DNA of 64,000 bases. Source: Winogradskyella marincola. Lineage in GTDB: Bacteria; Bacteroidota; Bacteroidia; Flavobacteriales; Flavobacteriaceae. The notes beneath the pieces were generated by a model. That model saw only the letters and a program-made list of their open reading frames with translations, was not told where the DNA came from and made no database searches. Numbering within the stretch: the first letter of the stretch is position 1; every line of letters starts with the position of its first letter. The stretch covers positions 186,001-250,000 of the forward strand of contig NZ_JARSBN010000006.1 in NCBI RefSeq assembly GCF_029624125.1, written 5' to 3'. A program made the position numbers and the translations under genes. This document shows positions 11,101 through 18,313 of the stretch, in pieces.

Positions 11101-11962
11101 CTCAGGAGCAGGAATCTATGCACGCAATGCAGATAATTTAACAATAACCAACTGTATTTTTAGAAACAATATAGCTATAGGTAGTGGCAGTAATGGTGTT
11201 GGTGGTGCCTTTATTAAATTTGGTCCAGAAACTACCACTATAACCAATAGCTTGTTTTATAATAATGAAGCATCTGCAGAAGGTGGTGCTATATCGCCTC
11301 AAGGAGGTACACTTAATATTATAAACAATACTTTAGTAAATAACAATTCTGTCAACGGAGGTGCAATCCATAGCTTTTCTTCTACTGTAAATATTACCAA
11401 TAGTGTACTTCATGAAAACATAGCATCAAATTCAAACAACAACATTAACAATGCTGGTAGTAGTACAAACTCAATTAATTATTCATATTTACAAAATGAA
11501 AACCCAATTGGAACTGGAAATATAGACGGAACATCAGTAACCAGTCCAATGTTTACCAATTCCGAAAGTGATGACTACAGCATTCTAAGCGGTTCGCCTT
11601 TAGTTAATGCCGGAAATAATACAATTGCAAACGAACCTTTAGACCTTGCTGGCAACCCAAGGATATTTGACGGCATTATAGATATTGGTGCATACGAGCT
11701 TCAATCAACTTTGAGCATTACTAATACTTTTGCAAATGATTTTAAAATCTACCCTAATCCTACAAGCAACATACTTAACATTAAAACAAACAGTATAGAA
11801 TACAGCTATAATTTGTACAATATTCAGGGTCAAGAAATATTAAAAGCAAAACACCAAACTGCCAGAACTATAGATATATCTAAGCTACCTTCTGGAATAT
11901 ACATGCTCAAGCTGTCTATTGATGATAAATTTGAAAGTTTTAAAATCATAAAACAAAATTAA
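8147..11962 (+). CDS. Large secreted protein: ELWxSDGTxxGT repeats, beta-helix region, T9SS tail
   Basis: A 1271-residue exported protein. The signal peptide is about residues 1-21 (ending GTAQQ). About residues 25-830 contain many degenerate repeats of the form ELW-x-SDGT-xx-GT (for example ELWISDGTTAGT, ELWKSDGTVAGT, EPYRSDGTDAGT), probably a propeller fold. From about residue 840 (VYVDASASSGKGTGYNWEDAF) a right-handed parallel beta-helix of the pectate-lyase-like type follows, with NNxAxxxGGAI turns. A T9SS type A tail begins near 1199 (FKIYPNP) and ends SFKIIKQN. The function is unknown; adhesin or surface glycan-binding roles are possible. The last 110 residues or so are nearly the same as those of the 12106 product. 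Expression is probably controlled by the palindrome at 8073. Confidence 0.88.
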   Translation: MKKITFLITTIALVLFNKGTAQQLDLIKDINTNANTETFTNLGSRSVNFGNKVIFTSGEDTYGFELWISDGTTAGTYLLKDITPGIEDTNFSALFKIPANNVANFFIKTETSLELWETDGTESGTIKIKDLDLDYINGNLYYLINDKYSFVGINDGNREIWTTDGTNAGTFKISSDIVIEQTSNKLSVFNNQIMTIYKNENDNLRMFLSDGTVAGTSTVDIDDNVGFNYAVLGNLIIHTRQEGASVFNKEIFSYDYATNTDTMLANINTSGGSNPYYLTTFNGHVYFNAINSDGNIYIYKTDGTSSGTTQFTNSPGAPLMYDTQFNSLETNDYLLFYSGNTPNQYHLYKLDGNTIETIFSHNFSFGFKVVNGTNYLNTNTGLYTTNGTTSGTTLLSSEINGKVMGYTSSNNIVCSNFIDNYNAIWSCNTSTGEATEILNAGSSTQDASIDKLSVIDDELLIFSYYNEVSNTYELWKSDGSENGTSMLSEIEYIQESTTYNGNYVFIINKNSNYELWKSDGTVAGTQLVKTLTNGGLNHYSSNFVEINDILYFVITTSDTNDSVLWQSNLTEPGTIAVANSSIFSNTTELYVHTDNYIYFSGYNATTGAELWKTDGTLANTTMVKNIRSGTNPSSPSNFTSLGDILIFSAYGSSGREPYRSDGTDAGTYIIDDLFSYDFGDISSNPSELIAFNDNVYFNAKNNENNDRLYKTDGNSVSLVDDLIEEGHMVSDFLSIEYNGYLYFESNPSGTTYSTWLYRTNGTTTEPVGNVQYIEEFAIVADKLFMSTENELYFIDENNTITTVVLDDDFENLTPSNNRLYLTYNDIDVGKELFKIDLCNPSNIVYVDASASSGKGTGYNWEDAFLTLEDAIKDARNCNINEIHIAEGVYLTNKNSKQEKSFNIDFELIIKGGFSPVNNVTDESDRDYFLYPTILSGDLNNSSLPDAQDAHTIITINGNNVILDGLIIENGFADDASDNSQAAIGRSGAGIYARNADNLTITNCIFRNNIAIGSGSNGVGGAFIKFGPETTTITNSLFYNNEASAEGGAISPQGGTLNIINNTLVNNNSVNGGAIHSFSSTVNITNSVLHENIASNSNNNINNAGSSTNSINYSYLQNENPIGTGNIDGTSVTSPMFTNSESDDYSILSGSPLVNAGNNTIANEPLDLAGNPRIFDGIIDIGAYELQSTLSITNTFANDFKIYPNPTSNILNIKTNSIEYSYNLYNIQGQEILKAKHQTARTIDISKLPSGIYMLKLSIDDKFESFKIIKQN

Positions 11963-11987
11963 AAGAGGCTATTAATCAACCCTTCGA

Positions 11988-12026
11988 GAGGTCAAAACTT
12001 TAAAATGTTTTGGCCTCTTCTTTTTT
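11988..12026 (+). terminator. Terminator between the two large T9SS genes
   Basis: Stem GAGGTCAAAAC (11988-11998) pairs with GTTTTGGCCTC (12007-12017) with one G-T pair, followed by a T-rich tract. Confidence 0.85.
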
Positions 12027-12039
12027 ATCATACTCACAC

Positions 12040-12086
12040 TACGTAGACCTACGTATTGAATAAAACCATCATCGTCAATAATTTAG
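12040..12086 (+). promoter_or_regulatory. TACGTA-N4-TACGTA operator and promoter, copy 3
   Basis: TACGTA-GACC-TACGTA (12040-12055) is followed directly by TTG, and after exactly 23 nt by TAATTTAG (12079-12086). The 12106 start lies 19 nt further. The palindrome, its N4 spacer and the -7 box are identical to copy 2 at 8073, while the bases between them differ. Confidence 0.78.
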
Positions 12087-12105
12087 CTATCAAATCAATA
12101 TAACC

Positions 12106-15100
12106 ATGAAAACAACACTACTTTATTTATTATTTATGCTTTCTGTAACATCTGCATTTTCTGCAACAATAGTTGTTACCAGTACAAACGACAGTGGACC
12201 AGGAACATTACGCCAAGCAGTAATCGATGCCAATCCAGGTGATAAAATCATTTTTGACGGTATAGCTGGCTCTGAATCTAATCCAATAATGCTCAATTCA
12301 TCAATATACATCAACAAAACCGTAAGTATTTTGGGAAGAGTTTCTGGACTTCCTATAAACTATCCTGTAACTGCATACATTAAAATGAATGCTAACCAAA
12401 GACTTTTTGATATTGAAAATGCCAATGGTGTTAGCTTTAGTGACATTGTATTTATGGATGGCTACACAAATGGTGTTGTAAATACTTATGAGGCTTATGG
12501 AGGCGCTATTTTAATAAAAAGCCTAAGCTCTAGTTACCCAACATCACTAAACCTTTCTAGATGTGTTTTTAAAAACAACCATGCCACAGAAGGCGGTGCA
12601 ATTACAGCAATATCAACTGATTTAAGCATTATAGAATGTACTTTTGAAAACAATACTGCTACTGCACGTGGAGGTGCTGTTGTATTAGGTGGTGGTAGTG
12701 GCAACCCTGATACTGCATTATTTAGTCGTTGTAAATTTATTTCTAATACTGCAGGTACAAAAGGTGGTGCTATTTTTAGAAGCAATCCATACACTACAAT
12801 CTATAATTCATTATTTAATGACAATACTGCAGAATATGGTGGTGCTATTGCACTAGAAAGTAGCTCTAATGCATCTGCAGTAGAAGAACGAAACAACACA
12901 TTTGCTTTCAATACAGCAACTGCAAATGCAAGCACTATATATTTAGATGTAAATCAGAAACTAAAAACCTACAATAGTATTCACGTTGACAACAACAGTG
13001 TTGCAAACACTATTTATGGTGAAAGTAATGCAGGAATAGATTTTAAAAGAATTTTTTCAAACAATACAATAACAGTTCCTAATGTCATTGGCTCAGAACC
13101 ATATACTCAAGTACAAGGTGATATTGGATTTTATGATGCCTCTAATAATGACTTTAGAGTTTTAGCATTTTCTTCAACTATTAATGCTGGTGATAGCGAA
13201 CTATCAAACTATTTAAACGAAACGGATTTAGATGGTAACCCTAGGCAAACTGGAAGTAATTATGATTTAGGAGCCTACGAGAACGGATGTAACGATCAGG
13301 TTGTAACACAAGTTACTGGCAATGCTTTTGGTTCATTTAGCAAAGCCGTGTTAAACTTGTGTGAGGGTAAAACCGTTTTTTTTGATCCTATTACAAACAA
13401 TACACCAATAATAATTACCGAAACTTCTCAAATATTTAAAAACAACATAACCTTATCCGGAAATGGAAAGGATACAACTATATTGCAAATGGAGGCAGGC
13501 GCCAATCAAAGACATTTGTTTTCTGATGGCAAAAATTTAACTATTGAAGGCATTCATTTCAAAGATGGTAATGCACAAGTAATCTCGGAAAGCCAAACCT
13601 CAAGCTCAGGTGGTGCAATATTAGTTGCTAATGCCAACTTAAATATTAGTCATTCTAAATTCTCTAACAATACATCTACTGCCTATGGCGGAGCTATAAT
13701 TATGATTTCTGGAAATCTCACCAGTAAGCATTCAGAGTATATAAATAATACTGCTACAAATGGTGGTGCTATTTTAATTTCTGCTGGTAATATAACATCT
13801 ACAAACAACCTTTACGCCAAAAACAATGGTAGTATACAAGCTGGTACAATTTATTTGACAGAAAGCTCAAACTCTATTTTCACCAACGATGCCTTGGTGG
13901 ACAACACATCTAACGATAGAAGCGGAATTGGTGCTTTTTCAAATTCAAATGTAACACTACAAAACACCATAGTTATAAACCCAGGAAATGATATGGGAAG
14001 AGACGCCTCAAGCTCTTTTACTGCCAACAACACTAATTTTGATTCTAATTTTGGTATCTCTGGAAATAACAATATTATAAACTCTGACCCTGAATTTATT
14101 GATGCCACCAATGATAATTACAGACTTAGCAGCAGTTCGCCTTTATTAGATGCTGGAAATAACAGCTATAACAATGAAACTGAGGATTTAGATGGCAACT
14201 CTAGAATTGTAAATGGAACTATAGACATAGGACCATACGAAAGTAGATGTACCATATACAGCGGTAACGTTATTTTTGTAAATGCCAATGTAAGTGGTGG
14301 TACAAACGATGGCCTATCTTGGGCCAATGCAATACCTGATTTAAACGAAGCTTTGAGTCTTGCCGAAAGCTGTACTACAATACAAGAAATATGGGTGGCA
14401 TCTGGCACATACAAACCCGGAACCTTAGATACAGATACTTTTACAATACCTGAAGGTGTAACACTTTTAGGTGGGTTTAGTGGCAATGAAACCAATGTTA
14501 ACGATAGAAATTGGTTGAATAATCCAACCACATTGAGTGGAGACATTAATAATAGTAACTCCTCTAATGCAGGAGATAGCCATACAATAATAAAAATGGT
14601 TAAAAACAATATTACATTAGACGGCTTTATCATTCAAAACTCTTATGCTGATAGTACAGACGGTAGTACCTTTGCTATTGGTCGTTCTGGCGCAGGAATT
14701 TACAATGCAGGTAATAACACTATATCTAATTGTATTTTTCATAGAAATTATGCAGAAGGTACAGGTGAGAATGGAATTGGTGGTGGAATTGTAAACTTTT
14801 CTGGTACACTTAACATTAATAACTCATTATTCTTTAAAAATAATGCTTCAGGTAATGGTGGAGCTATCTCAATTGAAAGCGGTACCGTTAACCTAACCAA
14901 TGCTACCATAGCTAATAACACTGGTAACAAAGGTGGTGGAATTCATTTTTACAACGGTAATTTAGTAGCCATAAATTCTATTTTCACAAATAATTCTGGT
15001 ATTAATGGTAATATTAACAACGATAATGGTATTGGTAGCGCAAATGTATCTTATAGCTTATTCTTCAATTCAACTGATAGTAACAATGGTGACATACCAT

Positions 15101-15558
15101 CAGGCATAATCAATGATGGAAATAACATAACCTATACAGATCCTATATACAATAGTATAAACAATGTTAATGGTTATAAATTAACTGAAAACTCTACTGT
15201 TGTAAATTTAGGCACTAATACTGGTGTAACCCAATCTACAGACCTTGCTGGCAACCCAAGGATATTTGACACAACGGTAGATATTGGTGCTTACGAGCTT
15301 CAATCAACTTTAAGTATCACCAATACTTTAGCAAATGATTTTAAAATATACCCTAATCCTGTAAATAATATTCTTAATATAAAAACAGACATTCAAAAGT
15401 ACAATTATAGAATATACAACATACAAGGTCAAGAGGTTCTCAAGGCTAATAACGTTACATCATCTACCATAGATCTTTCAACATTACATACTGGTATTTA
15501 TGTCCTAAATATATCAAGTGATAACAAATCTCAAAGTTTTAAAATTACTAAACTATAA
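12106..15558 (+). CDS. Large secreted beta-helix protein with T9SS tail
   Basis: A 1150-residue exported protein with a signal peptide (about 1-20, ending AFSAT). Several blocks of parallel beta-helix repeats carry the turn pattern FxNNxAxxGGAI (near residues 150-250, 490-560 and 880-950). DLDGNPR-x-DLGAYE type closing segments separate the blocks (near 375, 690 and 1045). The segment from about 720 (VIFVNANVSGG, then GLSWANAIPDLNEAL) parallels residue 840 onward of the 8147 product. The T9SS tail starts near 1083 (FKIYPNPVNN). A polysaccharide-binding or adhesive surface role is likely from the fold, but no catalytic residues can be assigned. It has its own terminator and palindrome-controlled promoter, so it is transcribed separately from its paralogous neighbour. 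Confidence 0.88.
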   Translation: MKTTLLYLLFMLSVTSAFSATIVVTSTNDSGPGTLRQAVIDANPGDKIIFDGIAGSESNPIMLNSSIYINKTVSILGRVSGLPINYPVTAYIKMNANQRLFDIENANGVSFSDIVFMDGYTNGVVNTYEAYGGAILIKSLSSSYPTSLNLSRCVFKNNHATEGGAITAISTDLSIIECTFENNTATARGGAVVLGGGSGNPDTALFSRCKFISNTAGTKGGAIFRSNPYTTIYNSLFNDNTAEYGGAIALESSSNASAVEERNNTFAFNTATANASTIYLDVNQKLKTYNSIHVDNNSVANTIYGESNAGIDFKRIFSNNTITVPNVIGSEPYTQVQGDIGFYDASNNDFRVLAFSSTINAGDSELSNYLNETDLDGNPRQTGSNYDLGAYENGCNDQVVTQVTGNAFGSFSKAVLNLCEGKTVFFDPITNNTPIIITETSQIFKNNITLSGNGKDTTILQMEAGANQRHLFSDGKNLTIEGIHFKDGNAQVISESQTSSSGGAILVANANLNISHSKFSNNTSTAYGGAIIMISGNLTSKHSEYINNTATNGGAILISAGNITSTNNLYAKNNGSIQAGTIYLTESSNSIFTNDALVDNTSNDRSGIGAFSNSNVTLQNTIVINPGNDMGRDASSSFTANNTNFDSNFGISGNNNIINSDPEFIDATNDNYRLSSSSPLLDAGNNSYNNETEDLDGNSRIVNGTIDIGPYESRCTIYSGNVIFVNANVSGGTNDGLSWANAIPDLNEALSLAESCTTIQEIWVASGTYKPGTLDTDTFTIPEGVTLLGGFSGNETNVNDRNWLNNPTTLSGDINNSNSSNAGDSHTIIKMVKNNITLDGFIIQNSYADSTDGSTFAIGRSGAGIYNAGNNTISNCIFHRNYAEGTGENGIGGGIVNFSGTLNINNSLFFKNNASGNGGAISIESGTVNLTNATIANNTGNKGGGIHFYNGNLVAINSIFTNNSGINGNINNDNGIGSANVSYSLFFNSTDSNNGDIPSGIINDGNNITYTDPIYNSINNVNGYKLTENSTVVNLGTNTGVTQSTDLAGNPRIFDTTVDIGAYELQSTLSITNTLANDFKIYPNPVNNILNIKTDIQKYNYRIYNIQGQEVLKANNVTSSTIDLSTLHTGIYVLNISSDNKSQSFKITKL

Positions 15559-15584
15559 TAGACTTCTGTTATTAGCCCTAATTT

Positions 15585-15620
15585 AAAAGGTTAAGGTAAT
15601 TACTCCCTTAACCTTTTATT
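15585..15620 (+). terminator. Terminator after the 12106 gene
   Basis: A perfect 12-bp stem AAAAGGTTAAGG (15585-15596) / CCTTAACCTTTT (15606-15617) with a 9-nt loop. Confidence 0.88.
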
Positions 15621-15708
15621 GCTAAAAAGAATGAAAAAGCAGAAAATAAATTGAAACTAAATAATAACTAGCTACTTAAATAAACTGTAATTGATATATT
15701 TGCCTAAG

Positions 15709-15831
15709 AAATGATACTTTTTACTGATGATCTTTATTAATCACTTAGGGTTATCACTTAAATTTTGTTAGTAGTTAGGGGAACAAGTATCATACTAAAA
15801 AAGGGGTTCAATTATATGGCCCCTTTTTTTT
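15709..15831 (+). ncRNA. Candidate small structured RNA with own promoter and terminator
   Basis: In a 412-base gap without a reading frame, TATATTTG (15695-15702) matches the -7 consensus, putting a transcript start near 15709. The predicted RNA is closed by a perfect 9-bp pairing of ATGATACTT (15711-15719) with AAGTATCAT (15785-15793). It ends at a GGGG/CCCC hairpin with a T run. The length is about 120 nt. A long closing stem plus terminator would fit a 6S-like or other regulatory RNA, but the family is not recognised and no -33 TTG is visible. Confidence 0.4.
15797..15831 (+). terminator. Terminator of the candidate small RNA
   Basis: AAAAAAGGGG pairs with CCCCTTTTTT around a 13-nt loop and is followed by further T residues. 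Confidence 0.8.
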
Positions 15832-15970
15832 ATTACAATCGTATTGAATAAAAGCTTGTTATAATAAATAAACATATTTTTAGCATGAAATATTTTTATA
15901 CTCCAAAATAATTAACCCTAAATTTGTTATTTTAGCAAATACCCCTAATATTTTTTGCTGATTTTAGATT

Positions 15971-17749
15971 ATGACAGACATAAAACGACTTTTTGATTTT
16001 CCATATTATCAACTAAAACATAAACCAACCGATAAAGCTTTGGTTACAAAATACAACGGTAAATGGACGCCAATGTCAACTCAAGAATACATAGATAAAG
16101 CCAATACCATAAGTAGAGCATTATTAAGACTTGGCGTACAGAAAGATGATAAAATAGCTGTTATTTCTTCAACCAACAGAACAGAATGGAATATTATGGA
16201 TATCGGAATACTTCAAACTGGTGCACAAAACATTCCTATCTATCCAACAATTTCAGCTGAAGATTACGAGTATGTTTTAAACCATAGCGAATCCACATAC
16301 TGCTTTGTATCAGACGAAGAAGTTCTTGAAAAAGTTAGAAAAGTTCAGGCTAACACCAAATTAAAAGAAGTCTATTCTTTCAATCATATCGATGGTTGCA
16401 AACACTATTCTGAATTATTCGAACTTGGTAAAGATAAAAGTAATCAAAATGAGGTTGAAGCCAGAAAAGATGCCGTAAAACCAAATGATTTAGCCACCAT
16501 TATATACACCTCTGGTACCACAGGAAGACCTAAAGGAGTTATGTTATCGCATTGGAATATAACGAGTAATGCCTTAGATTCTTCAAAACGATTACCTAAA
16601 ATAGATGGAGAAACAAGAATATTAAGTTTTCTCCCTATCTGTCATATTTTTGAACGCGTACTCATATACATATATCAATACGCAGGAACAAGTATTTACT
16701 TTGCTGAAGGTTTAGATAAAATTGGTGACAATGCCAAAGAAATAAAACCACACTTAATGAGTGTAGTACCTAGATTGCTAGAAAAAGTTTTTGACAAAAT
16801 TATGCTAAAAGCAGATGAGCTCTCTGGCATTAAACAAAAGCTGTTTTATTGGGCTGTAGAATTAGGTGAACAATGGGAACCCTACAAAACAAATGGAGCT
16901 TGGTACGAATTTAAACTTAGCATCGCTAATAAACTAATTTTTAGCAAATGGAGAGAAGCATTAGGAGGCGAATTAACGACTATGGTCTCTGGTAGTGCCG
17001 CTCTACAACCGCGTTTATCTAGAATTTTTGGAGCTGCCAGAATGCAAGTTATGGAAGGTTATGGTCTTACAGAAACCTCTCCAGTTGTAGGCGTAGGTAT
17101 GTATAGAGACAATTGCTATAAAGTTGGCACAGTAGGAAAACCAATAGACAACGTTGAAGTTAAAATTGCTGAAGATGGTGAAATCTTAATCAAAGGACCA
17201 AATGTTATGTTGGGTTATTACAAAGACCCAGAAAAAACAGATTCTGTAATGACAGACAATTACTTTCATACAGGAGACAAGGGCATTATCGATCAAGATG
17301 GCTTCTTAAAGATTACAGGACGTAAAAAAGAAATGTTTAAAACTTCTGGTGGTAAGTACATTATACCAACACTTTTAGAAAACGACTTAAAACAATCCTT
17401 ATTTATAGAACAAGTTATGGTTGTAGGCGAAGGCGAGAAAATGCCAGGTGCTATTATACAGCCAAATTTTGATTTTATCAGAGACTGGATAGATCATAAA
17501 AATCTTAATATAGGTAAATCAGAAAGCGAAATTGCAACTTCAGATATTGTTATCAATAGAATTCAAAAAGAAGTAGACAAATACAATAAACACTTCGGAA
17601 AGTGGGAACAAATCAAACGATTTGAATTAACACCTGAAGCATGGACAATTGATGATGGTCACCTCACTCCTACCATGAAAATGAAACGTAGTATTATTAG
17701 AGAAAAATACGACGCTCTCTACGAAAAAATATACAGACCTAACGCTTAG
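15971..17749 (+). CDS. Long-chain acyl-CoA synthetase (AMP-binding)
   Basis: It activates long-chain fatty acids to acyl-CoA with ATP and CoA through an acyl-adenylate, at the inner face of the membrane. The 592 residues match the usual FadD/ACSL length. Visible motifs are the P-loop-like YTSGTTGRPKG (about 178-189), GYGLTETSP near 363, the ATP-binding aspartate region HTGDKG near 435, and the hinge and C-terminal GRKKEMFKTSGGKYI near 453. It lies just upstream of the MarR/beta-oxidation operon and feeds that pathway. It is separated from the operon by an inverted repeat that could act as an operator. Confidence 0.93.
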   Translation: MTDIKRLFDFPYYQLKHKPTDKALVTKYNGKWTPMSTQEYIDKANTISRALLRLGVQKDDKIAVISSTNRTEWNIMDIGILQTGAQNIPIYPTISAEDYEYVLNHSESTYCFVSDEEVLEKVRKVQANTKLKEVYSFNHIDGCKHYSELFELGKDKSNQNEVEARKDAVKPNDLATIIYTSGTTGRPKGVMLSHWNITSNALDSSKRLPKIDGETRILSFLPICHIFERVLIYIYQYAGTSIYFAEGLDKIGDNAKEIKPHLMSVVPRLLEKVFDKIMLKADELSGIKQKLFYWAVELGEQWEPYKTNGAWYEFKLSIANKLIFSKWREALGGELTTMVSGSAALQPRLSRIFGAARMQVMEGYGLTETSPVVGVGMYRDNCYKVGTVGKPIDNVEVKIAEDGEILIKGPNVMLGYYKDPEKTDSVMTDNYFHTGDKGIIDQDGFLKITGRKKEMFKTSGGKYIIPTLLENDLKQSLFIEQVMVVGEGEKMPGAIIQPNFDFIRDWIDHKNLNIGKSESEIATSDIVINRIQKEVDKYNKHFGKWEQIKRFELTPEAWTIDDGHLTPTMKMKRSIIREKYDALYEKIYRPNA

Positions 17750-17772
17750 GACTTTACAAAAAACAACATCTT

Positions 17773-17835
17773 ATACTATGCATGCATAATTTTTTTAAAT
17801 TTATTATGCATGCATAGTATTTTTTATTATCTTTG
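17773..17835 (+). promoter_or_regulatory. Operator and promoter of the beta-oxidation operon
   Basis: ATACTATGCATGCATAAT (17773-17790) is repeated as a perfect inverted copy at 17803-17820, with a 12-nt AT-rich spacer. Each arm contains the self-palindrome TATGCATGCATA, so two dimers could bind. A -7 box TATCTTTG follows at 17828-17835, 20 nt before the MarR start codon. The layout fits an autoregulated MarR operator. The repeat could also end transcription of the ligase gene, but the bases after it are not a long T run. Confidence 0.75.
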
Positions 17836-17854
17836 GAATCCTAACAAGATTTTA

Positions 17855-18313
17855 ATGAAAGATAAGACAATAGATTACGTACTGAGAACGACTTGGTTAG
17901 CAGTAAATAAAATGTATAACGAAGAGGCCTCTAAGTTTGATACTACAATGGCTACTGGTTTTGCTTTATTAAGTATTGATCCAGAAAATGGCACACCTTC
18001 TACTTCTCTTGGCCCTAAAATGGGAATGGAAGCAACAAGCCTTTCACGCACACTTAAAAGCATGGAAGAAAAAGGGCTTATAGAACGTAAACCCAATCCA
18101 GAAGATGGACGTGGAGTTCTTATTCACCTAACAGAATTTGGAAGAGAAAAAAGAACCTATTCTAGAGAGCGTGTTTTAACTTTTAATGAAGCCATAAAAT
18201 CTAATATAAGTTCTGAAAAGATTGAAAGTTTCTATGAAGTTGCTGAGCTTATAAATAACATGATTTCTAATAAAAAAATATACAATCAAAAAGAACACAT
18301 TTTAAAACAATGA
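17855..18313 (+). CDS. MarR-family transcriptional regulator of fatty acid degradation
   Basis: A 152-residue winged-helix repressor. The winged helix shows MGMEATSLSRTLKSMEEKGLIERK followed by the wing NPEDGRGVLIHLTEFG. The ATG at 17855 is chosen. An earlier in-frame ATG at 17810 lies inside the inverted repeat and upstream of the -7 box, so it would not be on the transcript. Its stop overlaps the next start by four bases (ATGA), and the operon continues with beta-oxidation enzymes. It probably binds the TATGCATGCATA palindromes and responds to an acyl-CoA or related ligand; that role is inferred from context. Confidence 0.9.
   Translation: MKDKTIDYVLRTTWLAVNKMYNEEASKFDTTMATGFALLSIDPENGTPSTSLGPKMGMEATSLSRTLKSMEEKGLIERKPNPEDGRGVLIHLTEFGREKRTYSRERVLTFNEAIKSNISSEKIESFYEVAELINNMISNKKIYNQKEHILKQ

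Noticed and set aside
17810..17854. Longer N terminus for the MarR protein starting at 17810
   Set aside because: That ATG is within the inverted repeat and upstream of the -7 box, so it would not be in the mRNA.
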